Below are positions 38,857-46,951 of a stretch of DNA of 64,000 nt, piece by piece. The DNA is from Streptomyces fumanus (GTDB taxonomy: Bacteria > Actinomycetota > Actinomycetes > Streptomycetales > Streptomycetaceae), in contig NZ_BNBI01000005.1 of assembly GCF_014655295.1 (NCBI RefSeq), forward strand, positions 310,001 to 374,000, given 5' to 3'. A program made the translations under genes and the position numbers. Under the pieces are notes generated by a model, which saw only the letters and a list, made by a program, of their open reading frames with translations, made no database searches and was not told the origin of the DNA. Each line of letters starts with the position of its first letter. The first letter of the stretch is position 1.

Positions 38857-39972
38857 ATGGCACAGCCGGACGGACCGGGGGGCACCGGGGCGGTGTGGTC
38901 CTGGCGCGAGGACTGGCCGGCTCCGGCCTTCGCCCTGCTGGCGGTGGCCGGACTGGCCGGCGTGCTGGGGCCGTCCGGCTGGTCCCGGGCGGGCGTGCTA
39001 CTGCTGTGCCTGCTGACGGCCCCGGTCTGGTTCGTGCTGTGCCGGGCGGCGGCCCGCCGCGGCGCCGGGGGGATCACCGGGGCGCTCCCGGGGAGGCTGC
39101 GCCTGGCGGTCCTGCTGGGCGCGGTGGCGGCCCCGCTCGCCGCCTTCGGCTGGGTCGCGTTCGCCGTGCACCACTCCGCCGGGTACGCGATGCGGTACGG
39201 CACGCAGGACCGGATTCCGCTGCCCGAGAAGTGCGTGGCCGGCAGCGCCACGGCCACCTGCGACGACCTGTGGAAGGAGCACGAGGGCGACCCCGGCACC
39301 GTCCTGGACAACGAGTACCGCCACATCCAGGTCCACTTCGGCGAGGCCGCCTGGGCGGAGTACGGCCGCTACTACTCGCTCGCCGGGATCGGCGGATCGG
39401 CGGGCGGCATCGACATCGACGTCCGGATCGTCGGCGGCGACGCCCATGTGACGACCGGTCTGCACCCGAGCCGCCTGGCCCCGCTGGGCGTCGACCCCCT
39501 GCCCTGGCTGGCCTCGGCGACCCTGCCGGCGCTGCTGGTCCCGCTCTCCCTCCGGCTGCGGGCCCCCGAGGCACCCTCCGTCCCGGCACCGCCGTCACCG
39601 GAACCGGCGGCCGGCGCGACCGGGGACCGTACCGTCACCGTGGCCTCGGCGACGGCGCGGGTGACGGCGGAGCCGGGCGCCCTGGTCGTCGAGCGGGTCA
39701 TGACCGGAGCCGGGGGCTCCCGACGCTGGGGCACGGTCCTGGAGACACCGTGGCGGCACCTGTCCGGCCTGGAGTTCGGCCGCGCCCGGCCCGGCGGCCC
39801 GGTCGCCCTGTACGCCCGCCGCGCCGGCTCCCCGCCCGCCCGCGTCCTGGACGCCGCCGACCTGGCACCCGGCCAGTGGGCCGAGGTCGCCGCGGCGGTC
39901 GCCGCGCGCACCGGCCGCCGGGTCGTCCTGGACCCGGCCGGCTGGTTCCCCGAAGACACCCCCGCCGGCTGA
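38857..39972 (+). CDS. Membrane protein of unknown function
   Basis: The 371-residue protein has N-terminal hydrophobic segments near residues 20-60, another at 85-105, and one around 205-225, so about four helices. An extracytoplasmic loop has two Cys (EKCVAGSATATCDD). The C-terminal cytoplasmic part (WGTVLETPWRHLSGLEFGRA) resembles PH-like tails of small Streptomyces membrane proteins. No family is assigned. GGGAGGGG precedes the ATG. It is the only gene between katG and the ArsR-like regulator. Confidence 0.75.
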   Translation: MAQPDGPGGTGAVWSWREDWPAPAFALLAVAGLAGVLGPSGWSRAGVLLLCLLTAPVWFVLCRAAARRGAGGITGALPGRLRLAVLLGAVAAPLAAFGWVAFAVHHSAGYAMRYGTQDRIPLPEKCVAGSATATCDDLWKEHEGDPGTVLDNEYRHIQVHFGEAAWAEYGRYYSLAGIGGSAGGIDIDVRIVGGDAHVTTGLHPSRLAPLGVDPLPWLASATLPALLVPLSLRLRAPEAPSVPAPPSPEPAAGATGDRTVTVASATARVTAEPGALVVERVMTGAGGSRRWGTVLETPWRHLSGLEFGRARPGGPVALYARRAGSPPARVLDAADLAPGQWAEVAAAVAARTGRRVVLDPAGWFPEDTPAG

Positions 39973-40115
39973 CGCACCGGCCCCGGACCGCACACGCGCG
40001 TGGTGGTCACCGCCGCCCGCGCGGCCCCGGGCAGGCGGACCACCTGGTCCGGCCGGTGCTCGCCGGTCCCTGGAGGGCCCGCACCGGCGTTCCCCGGCCG
40101 GGACCGCAGGGCCGG

Positions 40116-41105
40116 TCAGGAGAGCAGGTCGACCAGGGCGTCCCCGCGCTCGGTGCGCGCCAGCCGGACGTACTGGCCCTGCCGGTGCCGGACGACGAGC
40201 CCGCCGTGCTCCAGCCGGCGGCAGTGGTGCGTGAGGTTGGCGGGGGTGCAGCCGACCCGGGCGGCGACCTCGCTCATCGGCGCCGGTGCCCGCACGGCGC
40301 GCAGCACCCGGGCCCGTACCTCGCCGACCACCAGGGACAGCGCGTCGTCCGCCCGGGCCGGGCCGGCGGCGGGCGGCCCGCCCCACAACTGGCCGAGGCC
40401 CGGCAGCGGATACCCGATCCACACCAGGTCCGGCCGGTCCAGCGCGAACACCGAGGTGCCGGGGCCGGACACGATCGGCACCAGCACCAGGCGCCGGCCG
40501 CCCAGCTCGTACGTGTCCTGCCGCGGGTCCGGCAGGTGCAGCGTCCCGCCGGTCAGCCGGAAGCGGCGGCTCAGATCGCCCAGCACCGCGTCCGCGCAGT
40601 TGCGCACCACGGCACCGCCCACCCGTTCCGCCTCCCGGTCGAGCAGTGGCCGGGCCGCCGCCCACACCGGGCCGAACGCCTCCCACACCGCCTGGATGAC
40701 CCCCGAGTACGCCCGCAGCCACTGCCGGGGCCGGTCCACCACCGGCCGCCACCGCGCGGGCACGGCACCCCCGAACTCGGCCTCCAGCTCCGCGAGCAGC
40801 ACCTCGGGGGAGAGGTCGGCGAGCTGCTCGCACTGGGTGGCCACATCGCCGCCGGGCATGCTCGCGGTCGGGGTCACACAGTCCGGGACGACCGAGCAAC
40901 CGCCGTCGAACAGCGGCCGCAGCACCTCCCCGGCCGAGCCCGGCGCGGCCCGCGCGACCAGCGTCCGCCACCGCGCGGGCACCCCGTGGCCCCGCCCGCC
41001 GAAGGCGTCCGCGATCAGGGACAGCACGGTGGCGCCCTGATGGCCGGCCACCGACACCCGCAGATCGTCGAGTGCTCCCAGATGCAGCGCCGTGTGCCCG
41101 CGCAT
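40116..41105 (-). CDS. ArsR-like winged-helix regulator with large N-terminal domain
   Basis: The 329-residue protein has its winged HTH at the C-terminus (LSLVVGEVRARVLRAVRAPAPMSEVAARVGCTPANLTHHCRRLEHGGLVVRHRQGQYVRLARTERGDALVDLL). The N-terminal 240 residues resemble the DUF5937-type domain of Streptomyces ArsR proteins. LTHHCRRLE is the recognition helix. It is divergent from the LuxR-type gene at 41249. The ligand is unknown. Confidence 0.85.
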   Translation of the reverse strand: MRGHTALHLGALDDLRVSVAGHQGATVLSLIADAFGGRGHGVPARWRTLVARAAPGSAGEVLRPLFDGGCSVVPDCVTPTASMPGGDVATQCEQLADLSPEVLLAELEAEFGGAVPARWRPVVDRPRQWLRAYSGVIQAVWEAFGPVWAAARPLLDREAERVGGAVVRNCADAVLGDLSRRFRLTGGTLHLPDPRQDTYELGGRRLVLVPIVSGPGTSVFALDRPDLVWIGYPLPGLGQLWGGPPAAGPARADDALSLVVGEVRARVLRAVRAPAPMSEVAARVGCTPANLTHHCRRLEHGGLVVRHRQGQYVRLARTERGDALVDLLS

Positions 41106-41248
41106 ACCGCCGTCCGTTCCCGCGCGTTCCGTATCCCCGACGCATTGTCACCCCCCGGCAGCGGCCCGGACCCCCGCCCTACGCACAAGTACGCAGCCGC
41201 GACTGCCCCTACCATGGGACCCGGAGCACACCGCAACGGGAGGGCACC

Positions 41249-42091
41249 GTGGCACTGGGCCGGCGCGACTACGAGAGCCTGCTGGCACTCGCCGTGCACG
41301 CCCTGGAACAGGACGGTACGCACGCGCCGTGGCCGGCGATCGCCGAGGCGCTGGCCGACCACCTCGACGCCGCGGCGGTCACCCTCACCGAGATCGAAGG
41401 CGGCCGGGGACGGCCCCTGGCCTGGTCCCCGTCCCGCCTGACCGGGCCCCGTGTGCGCGAACTGTCCCGGCGGTCGGTGGCCGCCCGCCACCCGCTCATC
41501 ACCCATTACGGCAGCACCGCCGACACCGTGCCGCGCACCGCCGAGGACGTGACCGGCGGCGCCGAGTGGCGGCGCAGCCCGGCCCGTTCGGTGATCCGGC
41601 GGTACCTGGGCGCCGACCACGTACTGGCCGCGCCCAGCGCCCGGACCGCCGGGACGGTCCGGGGCTTCGTGGTCTACCGCGCCGCCCCGTTCGCCCCGGC
41701 CCACCGGGACTACCTGCGCCGCGCGCAGCCGCTGCTGGCCGCCGTCGACGCCCACGACCGGGCCCTGGCCCGCTTCCGGACGCCGCCCGCCGAGGACGTG
41801 CCGCGCCGGGCCCGCGCCTACGGGCTGACCCCGCGCGAGCTGACCGTGCTCACCCTGCTCGGCGAGGCGCTCCCGGCGAAGGCCATCGCCACCCGGCTGC
41901 GGATCTCGGTCCGCACGGTGCACAAGCACGTACAGCACCTGTACCGCAAGCTCGGCACCGGCGACCGGGTGAGCACGGTGCTGCGCGCCCAGTCGCTGGG
42001 CCTGCTCCCCGCCGACGCGCCCGGGCGGCGCCCGTCAGTGCCGCAGCCGGGCCAGCACCGACCGCATCGCGTGGCGGACCGCCTCCCGTGA
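41249..42091 (+). CDS. LuxR-family transcriptional regulator
   Basis: The 280-residue protein has an N-terminal GAF-like region (residues 1-170) and a C-terminal LuxR HTH (YGLTPRELTVLTLLGEALPAKAIATRLRISVRTVHKHVQHLYRKLGTGDRVSTVLRAQSLGLL). There is no receiver domain, so it is not a classical response regulator. The start is the GTG at 41249 with GGGAGGG 4 nt upstream. The last 57 nt overlap the 3' end of the convergent hydrolase. Confidence 0.9.
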   Translation: MALGRRDYESLLALAVHALEQDGTHAPWPAIAEALADHLDAAAVTLTEIEGGRGRPLAWSPSRLTGPRVRELSRRSVAARHPLITHYGSTADTVPRTAEDVTGGAEWRRSPARSVIRRYLGADHVLAAPSARTAGTVRGFVVYRAAPFAPAHRDYLRRAQPLLAAVDAHDRALARFRTPPAEDVPRRARAYGLTPRELTVLTLLGEALPAKAIATRLRISVRTVHKHVQHLYRKLGTGDRVSTVLRAQSLGLLPADAPGRRPSVPQPGQHRPHRVADRLP

Positions 42092-43534
42092 CGCCTCGTC
42101 CCGGGTGAGGGTCTCGAAGGCGTGCCGGGCGTCCGGTACGTCGATCAGCTCGACGTCGGCGCCGTGCCGGCCGGCGGCGGTGCGGAACTCCTCGACGGTG
42201 GCGGCGATCTCGGGCGACTCACGGCCCACCCGGGTGAGGACCACCGGCAGGGCGCCCGCCCGGGCCACCGCCTCGACCGGCCGGAACCGGCCTTCCGGCA
42301 GGCCCCAGTTGGCGAGCGGCGCCAGGATCGGGTACGTGGCCGCGAGGCAGCGCAGCCACGGCGGGGGCGCCTGCAGCCAGTCCGCGGCGAGCAGGCCGCC
42401 GCCGGAGAAGAACCACAGCGCGATCCGGTCGGCGTCCACCCGGGGGTCGGCCCGCAGGGTGTCCACGGCGGCGGCCACGTCCTCGGCGGCCCGCGGGTAG
42501 TCGGACACGTCGTGCAGCCGGTGGTCGAGGACGGCGGCGACCACCCCCTCGCCGGCCGCGTACCGGGCGTACCCGGTCAGCGCCGGCCAGTCCCGGGGCG
42601 TCGGCCGGGCGTCCGCGGGCACCGGGCCGCCGTGCACGAACAGCACCGCCGGGCGCGGCTCCCCGGCGTCGGCCGGGTACAGGTCCACGCGTCCGGTCCG
42701 CTCGCGCGGGCGCTCCGGCACGTCCAGCAGGAACGGCCGCAGATGCGCGGGCGGTTCCGCGGTGTCGGCCGGTGTCAGCCGGTGCCCCTCACCGGCCGCC
42801 GCCCGCAGCAGCACCCGCGCCAGGTCGGCGGGGCAGGACAGCATCGGCCAGTGCCCGGTGGGCAGTTCGAAGAACGTCACCCGGGGATCGGCGAGCGCCT
42901 GGAGGGCCGGGTCGCCGAAGTCCACCTGCGCCTGCACCAGTTCGATGCCCACGCCGTTGCGGGTGCACAGCACCGCCGTGCTGGGCAGTGCCGCCGCCGC
43001 GCCGGTCAGCCGCAGCGGCTGGAGCAGGGTGCCCAGCGGCTGCGGCGCCGCCAGCGCGGTCAGCCGGTCCAGCGCCGCGTCGGACAGCCCGTCGGTGCTG
43101 CCCCAGCGCCGCCACTCGTCGCGCGCCGGGGGCGCCAGCACCCCGCCGTCGGCCGCCCGCCCGGCCAGTTCCGCGCGCAGCGCCTGGTCGGGCACGGCCG
43201 CCAGGGCCGGCACCCCGTCCTGGGGCAGCCCCGCGTCCAGGTGGACGATCCGCGCGACCCGCCCGGGCCGCCGGTCGGCGGCGGCCACCGCCGGGTGGAT
43301 GCCGTAGTCGTGCCCGACCAGCACCACGTCCCGGCCGTCCGTGCCGATCGAGTCGAGCACCGCGAGGACGTCCGCGACATGCGTCTCCAGGTCGGTTCCG
43401 TCCTTGCGCGGGCCGTCCAGCCCGGTCAGCGCCACCGGATGCGCCCCGGCCCCCGCCGCGGTCAGCTCCGCGGCCGTCGCCTGCCACACATGCGTGCCGG
43501 TGAACCAGCCTCCCACCAGTACGAACTCCGTCAT
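42035..43534 (-). CDS. Fused double alpha/beta hydrolase
   Basis: The 499-residue protein contains two complete alpha/beta-hydrolase-like domains. The N-terminal one (about 1-245) starts TEFVLVGGWFTGTHVWQATAAEL and has the elbow VGHDYGIHP, where Asp replaces the usual Ser as in epoxide hydrolases and dehalogenases. The C-terminal one (about 265-499) resembles dienelactone-hydrolase/S9-type esterases: AVLFVHGGPVPADARP oxyanion loop, elbow WFFSGGGLLAADW and a late PDARHAFE histidine. GGAG precedes the ATG. The substrate is unknown. A MerR regulator is divergent and probably controls it. Confidence 0.85.
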   Translation of the reverse strand: MTEFVLVGGWFTGTHVWQATAAELTAAGAGAHPVALTGLDGPRKDGTDLETHVADVLAVLDSIGTDGRDVVLVGHDYGIHPAVAAADRRPGRVARIVHLDAGLPQDGVPALAAVPDQALRAELAGRAADGGVLAPPARDEWRRWGSTDGLSDAALDRLTALAAPQPLGTLLQPLRLTGAAAALPSTAVLCTRNGVGIELVQAQVDFGDPALQALADPRVTFFELPTGHWPMLSCPADLARVLLRAAAGEGHRLTPADTAEPPAHLRPFLLDVPERPRERTGRVDLYPADAGEPRPAVLFVHGGPVPADARPTPRDWPALTGYARYAAGEGVVAAVLDHRLHDVSDYPRAAEDVAAAVDTLRADPRVDADRIALWFFSGGGLLAADWLQAPPPWLRCLAATYPILAPLANWGLPEGRFRPVEAVARAGALPVVLTRVGRESPEIAATVEEFRTAAGRHGADVELIDVPDARHAFETLTRDEASREAVRHAMRSVLARLRH

Positions 43535-43605
43535 GACCCGCTCCTTCGGCACCTCGTCGTCCGCGCACCGGACCGATCACCCGGCCGCGCTCGCCGGTAC
43601 CGTAG

Positions 43606-43627
43606 GAACTCCCCCTGAGGGAGGTTC
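43606..43627. promoter_or_regulatory. MerR-type operator overlapping the merR ribosome site
   Basis: GAACTCCC (43606-43613), CCTGA, then GGGAGGTTC (43619-43627) form an imperfect inverted repeat like those bound by MerR regulators. The right arm includes GAGGGAGG, which is also the Shine-Dalgarno of the merR GTG at 43630. Confidence 0.65.
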
Positions 43628-43629
43628 AA

Positions 43630-44586
43630 GTGAGCACGACCACCACGCCGTACGACGACCGGTACGGCATAGGTGAGCTGGCCGAACGCGCGGGCGTCAC
43701 CGTCAAGACCGTCCGCTTCTACTCCGACCGGGGCCTGCTGCCGGAGTCCTCCCGCACCACGGGCGGCCACCGCCGCTACGGCCCCGGGGCGCTGGACCGG
43801 CTGCGGCTGATCCGCGCCCTGCGCTCGCTCGGCCTGGCCGTCCCCGAGATCCGCCGCGTCCTCGACGAACAGGACCGGCACGGCGGCCCCGGCGACGCGC
43901 TGGAGGAGGCCGTCGCCGGACACCTCAGCGCCCTCGGCGGCCAGCTCACCGCGCTGCGCTGGCGGGAGGCGGCACTGCGGCTGGTGCAGGAGTGCCCGCC
44001 CGGCGAACGGCCCGACCGGCTGCGCCTGATTGGCACGGTGACGGCACCGCCGAGCACCGCGCCCCTGGCCCGGTTCTGGCGGGGCTGGCTGCCGGCCCGG
44101 ATGCCGGCCCGCGCGGTCGCCGCGTTCCTGGAGGTGGCGGTCCCCCGGCCGCCCGAGGACCCGGCACCGGCGCAGGTGCTCGCCTTCGCCCGGCTCAACG
44201 CCCTGACCGGCGCCCCCTGCCCGCCCGGCCGGCAGACCCAGCCCGAGGCCCACCGCGCCGTCGGCCCCCGGGGCGCGGCCGTCCTGTATGAGGGGCTGGC
44301 CGAGGCGTACGAGCTGGCGGGCGTGGCGCTGCGCCGGGGCCGGGCGCCGGGCGCCGGTGAGGCGCTGGACTGCTTCGTCGCCGCGTACGCGAGCGCGTAC
44401 GGCACCCGGGACACCCCCGGCTTCCGGGAACTGCTGGCCGGCCGGCTGCCCGCCGAGCCCCGGCTGGACCGGTACTGGGAGCTGGTCGCCGAGGTGCGCA
44501 CCCCGCCGGGCGGCCGGCCGGAGCCCACCCCGGGCACCGCCCACGACTGGCTGCTCGCCGCCCTGACCGCACCGGCCGCCGCCTGA
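43630..44586 (+). CDS. MerR-family transcriptional regulator
   Basis: The 318-residue protein has an N-terminal MerR HTH and wing (YGIGELAERAGVTVKTVRFYSDRGLLPESSRTTGGHRRYGPGALDRLRLIRALRSLGLAVPEIRRVL), a coiled-coil linker and a long C-terminal effector domain of unknown ligand (about 150-318). It starts at the GTG at 43630. Divergent from the double hydrolase, it probably regulates itself and that gene through the repeat upstream. Its stop codon directly abuts the stop of the convergent CAP gene. Confidence 0.9.
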   Translation: MSTTTTPYDDRYGIGELAERAGVTVKTVRFYSDRGLLPESSRTTGGHRRYGPGALDRLRLIRALRSLGLAVPEIRRVLDEQDRHGGPGDALEEAVAGHLSALGGQLTALRWREAALRLVQECPPGERPDRLRLIGTVTAPPSTAPLARFWRGWLPARMPARAVAAFLEVAVPRPPEDPAPAQVLAFARLNALTGAPCPPGRQTQPEAHRAVGPRGAAVLYEGLAEAYELAGVALRRGRAPGAGEALDCFVAAYASAYGTRDTPGFRELLAGRLPAEPRLDRYWELVAEVRTPPGGRPEPTPGTAHDWLLAALTAPAAA

Positions 44587-45396
44587 TCAGCGGCCGGTGC
44601 CGAAGTCCTGGGTCCACCAGGGGCCGCCGTCGCCGGGGTGCACACCGACGCCGAGGTGGGTGAAGGAGCAGTTGAGTATGTTGGCGCGGTGGCCGGGGCT
44701 GTTCATCCAGGACTCCATCACCGAGGCGGCGTCCGCCTGGCCCCGCGCGATGTTCTCGCCCAGCGCCGACCAGGCGTAACCGGCCGCCTCCACCCGGGAG
44801 GCCATGGTGGAGCCGTCGGGGCCGGTGTGGGACAGCACGCCGCTGCCCGCCAGCACGTCGCTGTAGGCGTCGGCCGCCCGGGTGAGCCGGTCGTCGGCGG
44901 TGAGCGGCGCGCAACCGGCCGCCGCCCGCTCCTCGTTGACCAGCGCCAGCACCTGCGCCTCGGGGCCGGCGGACCGGGCGGCGGCGCTCTCGGCCGGGTG
45001 CGGGGCGGCGGCGCCGGTCGCCGCGGGTGCCGGGGCGGATCCGGTGGCGGTGGGTGCCGCCGTCGCGGTCGGTGCCGCCGTCCGCGTCGGCCGCGGCGCG
45101 GTCCTCCCCGCCCGGGCGGGCGGGGAGCTCGCCGTGCGGCTCGGGGACACCGACGGGGACGACGACGCGGGGGACGGAGAAGGTGACGACGGAGCCGGGA
45201 CCGTACGGTCCAGTGTCTCCCCGGCGGTCGGAGCGGCGGTGTCCGCGCGGCTGGCGACCCGGTCCGCGTGCCCGTCGCCCCGGCCGTCCAGGGCCGCCAG
45301 GGTCGCCCCGGCCCCGGCGCTGACCACCACGGCACCCAGCACCAGGGCGGTGCGTCCGGCGCGGCGGGACGGGCGGGCGGCTCGGTGGGACCCCAT
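44587..45396 (-). CDS. Secreted or membrane-anchored CAP-superfamily (SCP/YkwD-like) protein
   Basis: The 269-residue protein has an N-terminal membrane segment (TALVLGAVVVSAGAGATLAAL), then a Pro/Ser/Thr/Ala-rich linker (about residues 50-140). The C-terminal CAP domain carries SHTGPDGSTMASRVEAAGYAWSALGENIARGQ, SWMNSPGHRANILNCSFTHLGVGVH and WWTQDFGTG. The conserved His and Glu of the CAP cavity (SHTG and ALGENIA) are present. Bacterial members are of uncertain biochemical role. The linker suggests display at the cell wall. Confidence 0.9.
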   Translation of the reverse strand: MGSHRAARPSRRAGRTALVLGAVVVSAGAGATLAALDGRGDGHADRVASRADTAAPTAGETLDRTVPAPSSPSPSPASSSPSVSPSRTASSPPARAGRTAPRPTRTAAPTATAAPTATGSAPAPAATGAAAPHPAESAAARSAGPEAQVLALVNEERAAAGCAPLTADDRLTRAADAYSDVLAGSGVLSHTGPDGSTMASRVEAAGYAWSALGENIARGQADAASVMESWMNSPGHRANILNCSFTHLGVGVHPGDGGPWWTQDFGTGR

Positions 45397-45485
45397 GCGT
45401 ACGACACCTCTGACCGGTCGGCGAACAGATGATCCCGGCGGACGCTAGTGCGCCCACCGGGATCGGATGTCACTCAACTACGTTC

Positions 45486-45515
45486 CCTTAAGGCCGGCTT
45501 CAGACAGCCTTAAGG
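45486..45515 (-). terminator. Terminator of the lamin-tail protein gene
   Basis: CCTTAAGGC (45486-45494) pairs with GCCTTAAGG (45507-45515) over a 12-nt loop, 11 nt beyond the stop codon. It also lies upstream of the CAP gene start. Confidence 0.7.
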
Positions 45516-45525
45516 AAGCGACCGG

Positions 45526-46026
45526 TCACTTGTGGAACGTGATGTAGCCGTTGCCGTCCCGGTCGTTCTTGCTCTTGGTGTACGAGTGGACATCGGCGCG
45601 GCTGCCCGACGGCTTGACGACGTAGATGGTGTCCTTGTCGTTGTTCCATATGAAGTTGCAGTTCTGCCGGTACACGACGTTCTTCGCGTCGGAGTCGGTG
45701 CCCCGGCCGCCGCGCAGCTTGACGTAGTCGCCCGGCTCCAGCTTGTGGCTCGCCTTGAACGTGAACCTGTTGCCCGCGGCGTCCTTGACCACGTACCCCT
45801 TGAGGTTGACGGTCGCGGTGCGCGAGTAGTTCTTGATCGTCAGGTACTCGTCCTTGGTGTTGCCACCCGAGCACTTGTTGGAGTCCTTGCCGGGAGCGTC
45901 GTACTGCACGCCCTTGATCTTCAGCGCCGAGGAGTACTCGGCGGCCTGGGCCGGGACGGCGGCGACGAGGCCGAGCGTGCCCGCGGCGGCGACGGCGGTG
46001 GCCGTCAGGGTGGCGCGCATGCGCAT
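45526..46026 (-). CDS. Secreted lamin-tail-domain protein
   Basis: The 166-residue protein has a signal peptide (MRMRATLTATAVAAAGTLGLVAAVPAQAA). The mature part is an Ig-like lamin tail domain: LKIKGVQYDAPGKDSN, DEYLTIKNYSRTATVNLKGYVVKDAAGNRFTF, LEPGDYVKLRGG and FIWNNDKDTIYVV. The extracellular role in Streptomyces is unknown. Two in-frame ATGs (46026, 46020) are possible. The first is used because GAGGGGGGAT lies 6-15 nt upstream. Confidence 0.88.
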   Translation of the reverse strand: MRMRATLTATAVAAAGTLGLVAAVPAQAAEYSSALKIKGVQYDAPGKDSNKCSGGNTKDEYLTIKNYSRTATVNLKGYVVKDAAGNRFTFKASHKLEPGDYVKLRGGRGTDSDAKNVVYRQNCNFIWNNDKDTIYVVKPSGSRADVHSYTKSKNDRDGNGYITFHK

Positions 46027-46160
46027 GAGGAAATCCCCCCTCAGTGGTGCCAATGGAGCAACCGGGAGCTTACCGAAGGGGTGATCGGAGGGTGGCCGAA
46101 ACGTGGAGGAAATGTGTGCGGCCGGTCCCCGGAGGGTCCGGCCGCGGCGGTCGGCGGGCC

Positions 46161-46208
46161 CGGCGCGGGCTCGGCCCGCGGGTTCGGCGCGGGCCCGGCC
46201 CGCGGGTT
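46161..46208. repeat. 24-bp tandem repeat, two copies
   Basis: Copies at 46161-46184 and 46185-46208 differ at one base (T/C). Each contains a GCGGGC/GCCCGC hairpin and lies just past the TerB stop, so it may act as its terminator. Confidence 0.75.
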
Positions 46209-46211
46209 CGC

Positions 46212-46787
46212 TCAGATGCCGAACTCCGCCGGGGCGAGCCCCAGCGCGGTGCACGCCTCGCGGATCGCGTTCTGCTCCGACGGCTCGAAGTGGCCGTCCG
46301 CGCCCGCCACCACGATGCCGGTCTGGATCACCGCCCGCGCCTCGGCGGGCTTCTTCGCGGCCTTGGCGATGACCTGGAGCGCCTCCGCCCGGCCCGCCTG
46401 GAAGTCGGCCAGCAGCCGGTCCACATGCTGGTTGAAGCGCTGGCGGAGCTGGTCCGCCGGGAAGTTCTGCAGCACCTCGTTGGTGACGATCAGCTCCTCC
46501 ACCCGCTGCCGCTCGGCCGGCTCCACCCGCCCGTCGGCCGCGGCCACCAGCGCGCACATCGCCATGCTGGCGTCCCGGTAGGCACCGCTCTTCAACTCCG
46601 TCTTCACCGACGCGAGCTGGGACTTGAACAGCCCGATCAACTGGGCCTTGGTGCCACCGGAGGACGAACCCGGGGCATGGCTCCCGCCCTGCCCGTGCCC
46701 GCCGTACGGGCCCTGGCCGCCGCCGGTCCCGCGCGAACCCTGGGACTGCTGGAGATTCTTGGCCTGGTCCTTGATCCGGTCCCACAT
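46212..46787 (-). CDS. TerB-family (tellurite resistance-like) cytoplasmic protein
   Basis: The 191-residue protein has a Gly/Gln/His-rich low-complexity linker after MWDRIKDQAKNLQQSQ, then an all-helical TerB domain (residues 50-191) with SLAMCALVAAADGRVEPAERQRVEELI-type repeats (here MAMCALVAAADGRVEPAERQ, IVVAGADGHFEPSEQNAI) that bind metal. Streptomyces TerB/TerD systems link to stress and development. The ATG at 46787 is preceded by GAGGTGG. It is divergent from the Spo0M-like gene. Confidence 0.9.
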   Translation of the reverse strand: MWDRIKDQAKNLQQSQGSRGTGGGQGPYGGHGQGGSHAPGSSSGGTKAQLIGLFKSQLASVKTELKSGAYRDASMAMCALVAAADGRVEPAERQRVEELIVTNEVLQNFPADQLRQRFNQHVDRLLADFQAGRAEALQVIAKAAKKPAEARAVIQTGIVVAGADGHFEPSEQNAIREACTALGLAPAEFGI

Positions 46788-46902
46788 CGCCACTGGTGCC
46801 ACCTCGGCTTCTGCTGTGCCTCGCGGACGTCGGTCACGCCGCTTCGCCGGGAGAACGGTTCTGGCCCGCACAGGGTTCCCTCGGGCCCGACCTCCCCTAA
46901 TC

Positions 46903-46920
46903 TTCTACATGCACGTAGAA
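46903..46920. promoter_or_regulatory. Inverted repeat between terB and spo0M-like gene
   Basis: TTCTAC-ATGCAC-GTAGAA is a 6-bp-arm inverted repeat, with TAATCT (46898-46903) as a possible -10 next to it. It may be a shared operator. Confidence 0.45.
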
Positions 46921-46951
46921 CCACCTGCCATGTGAAGGGGTGAACGCCACG

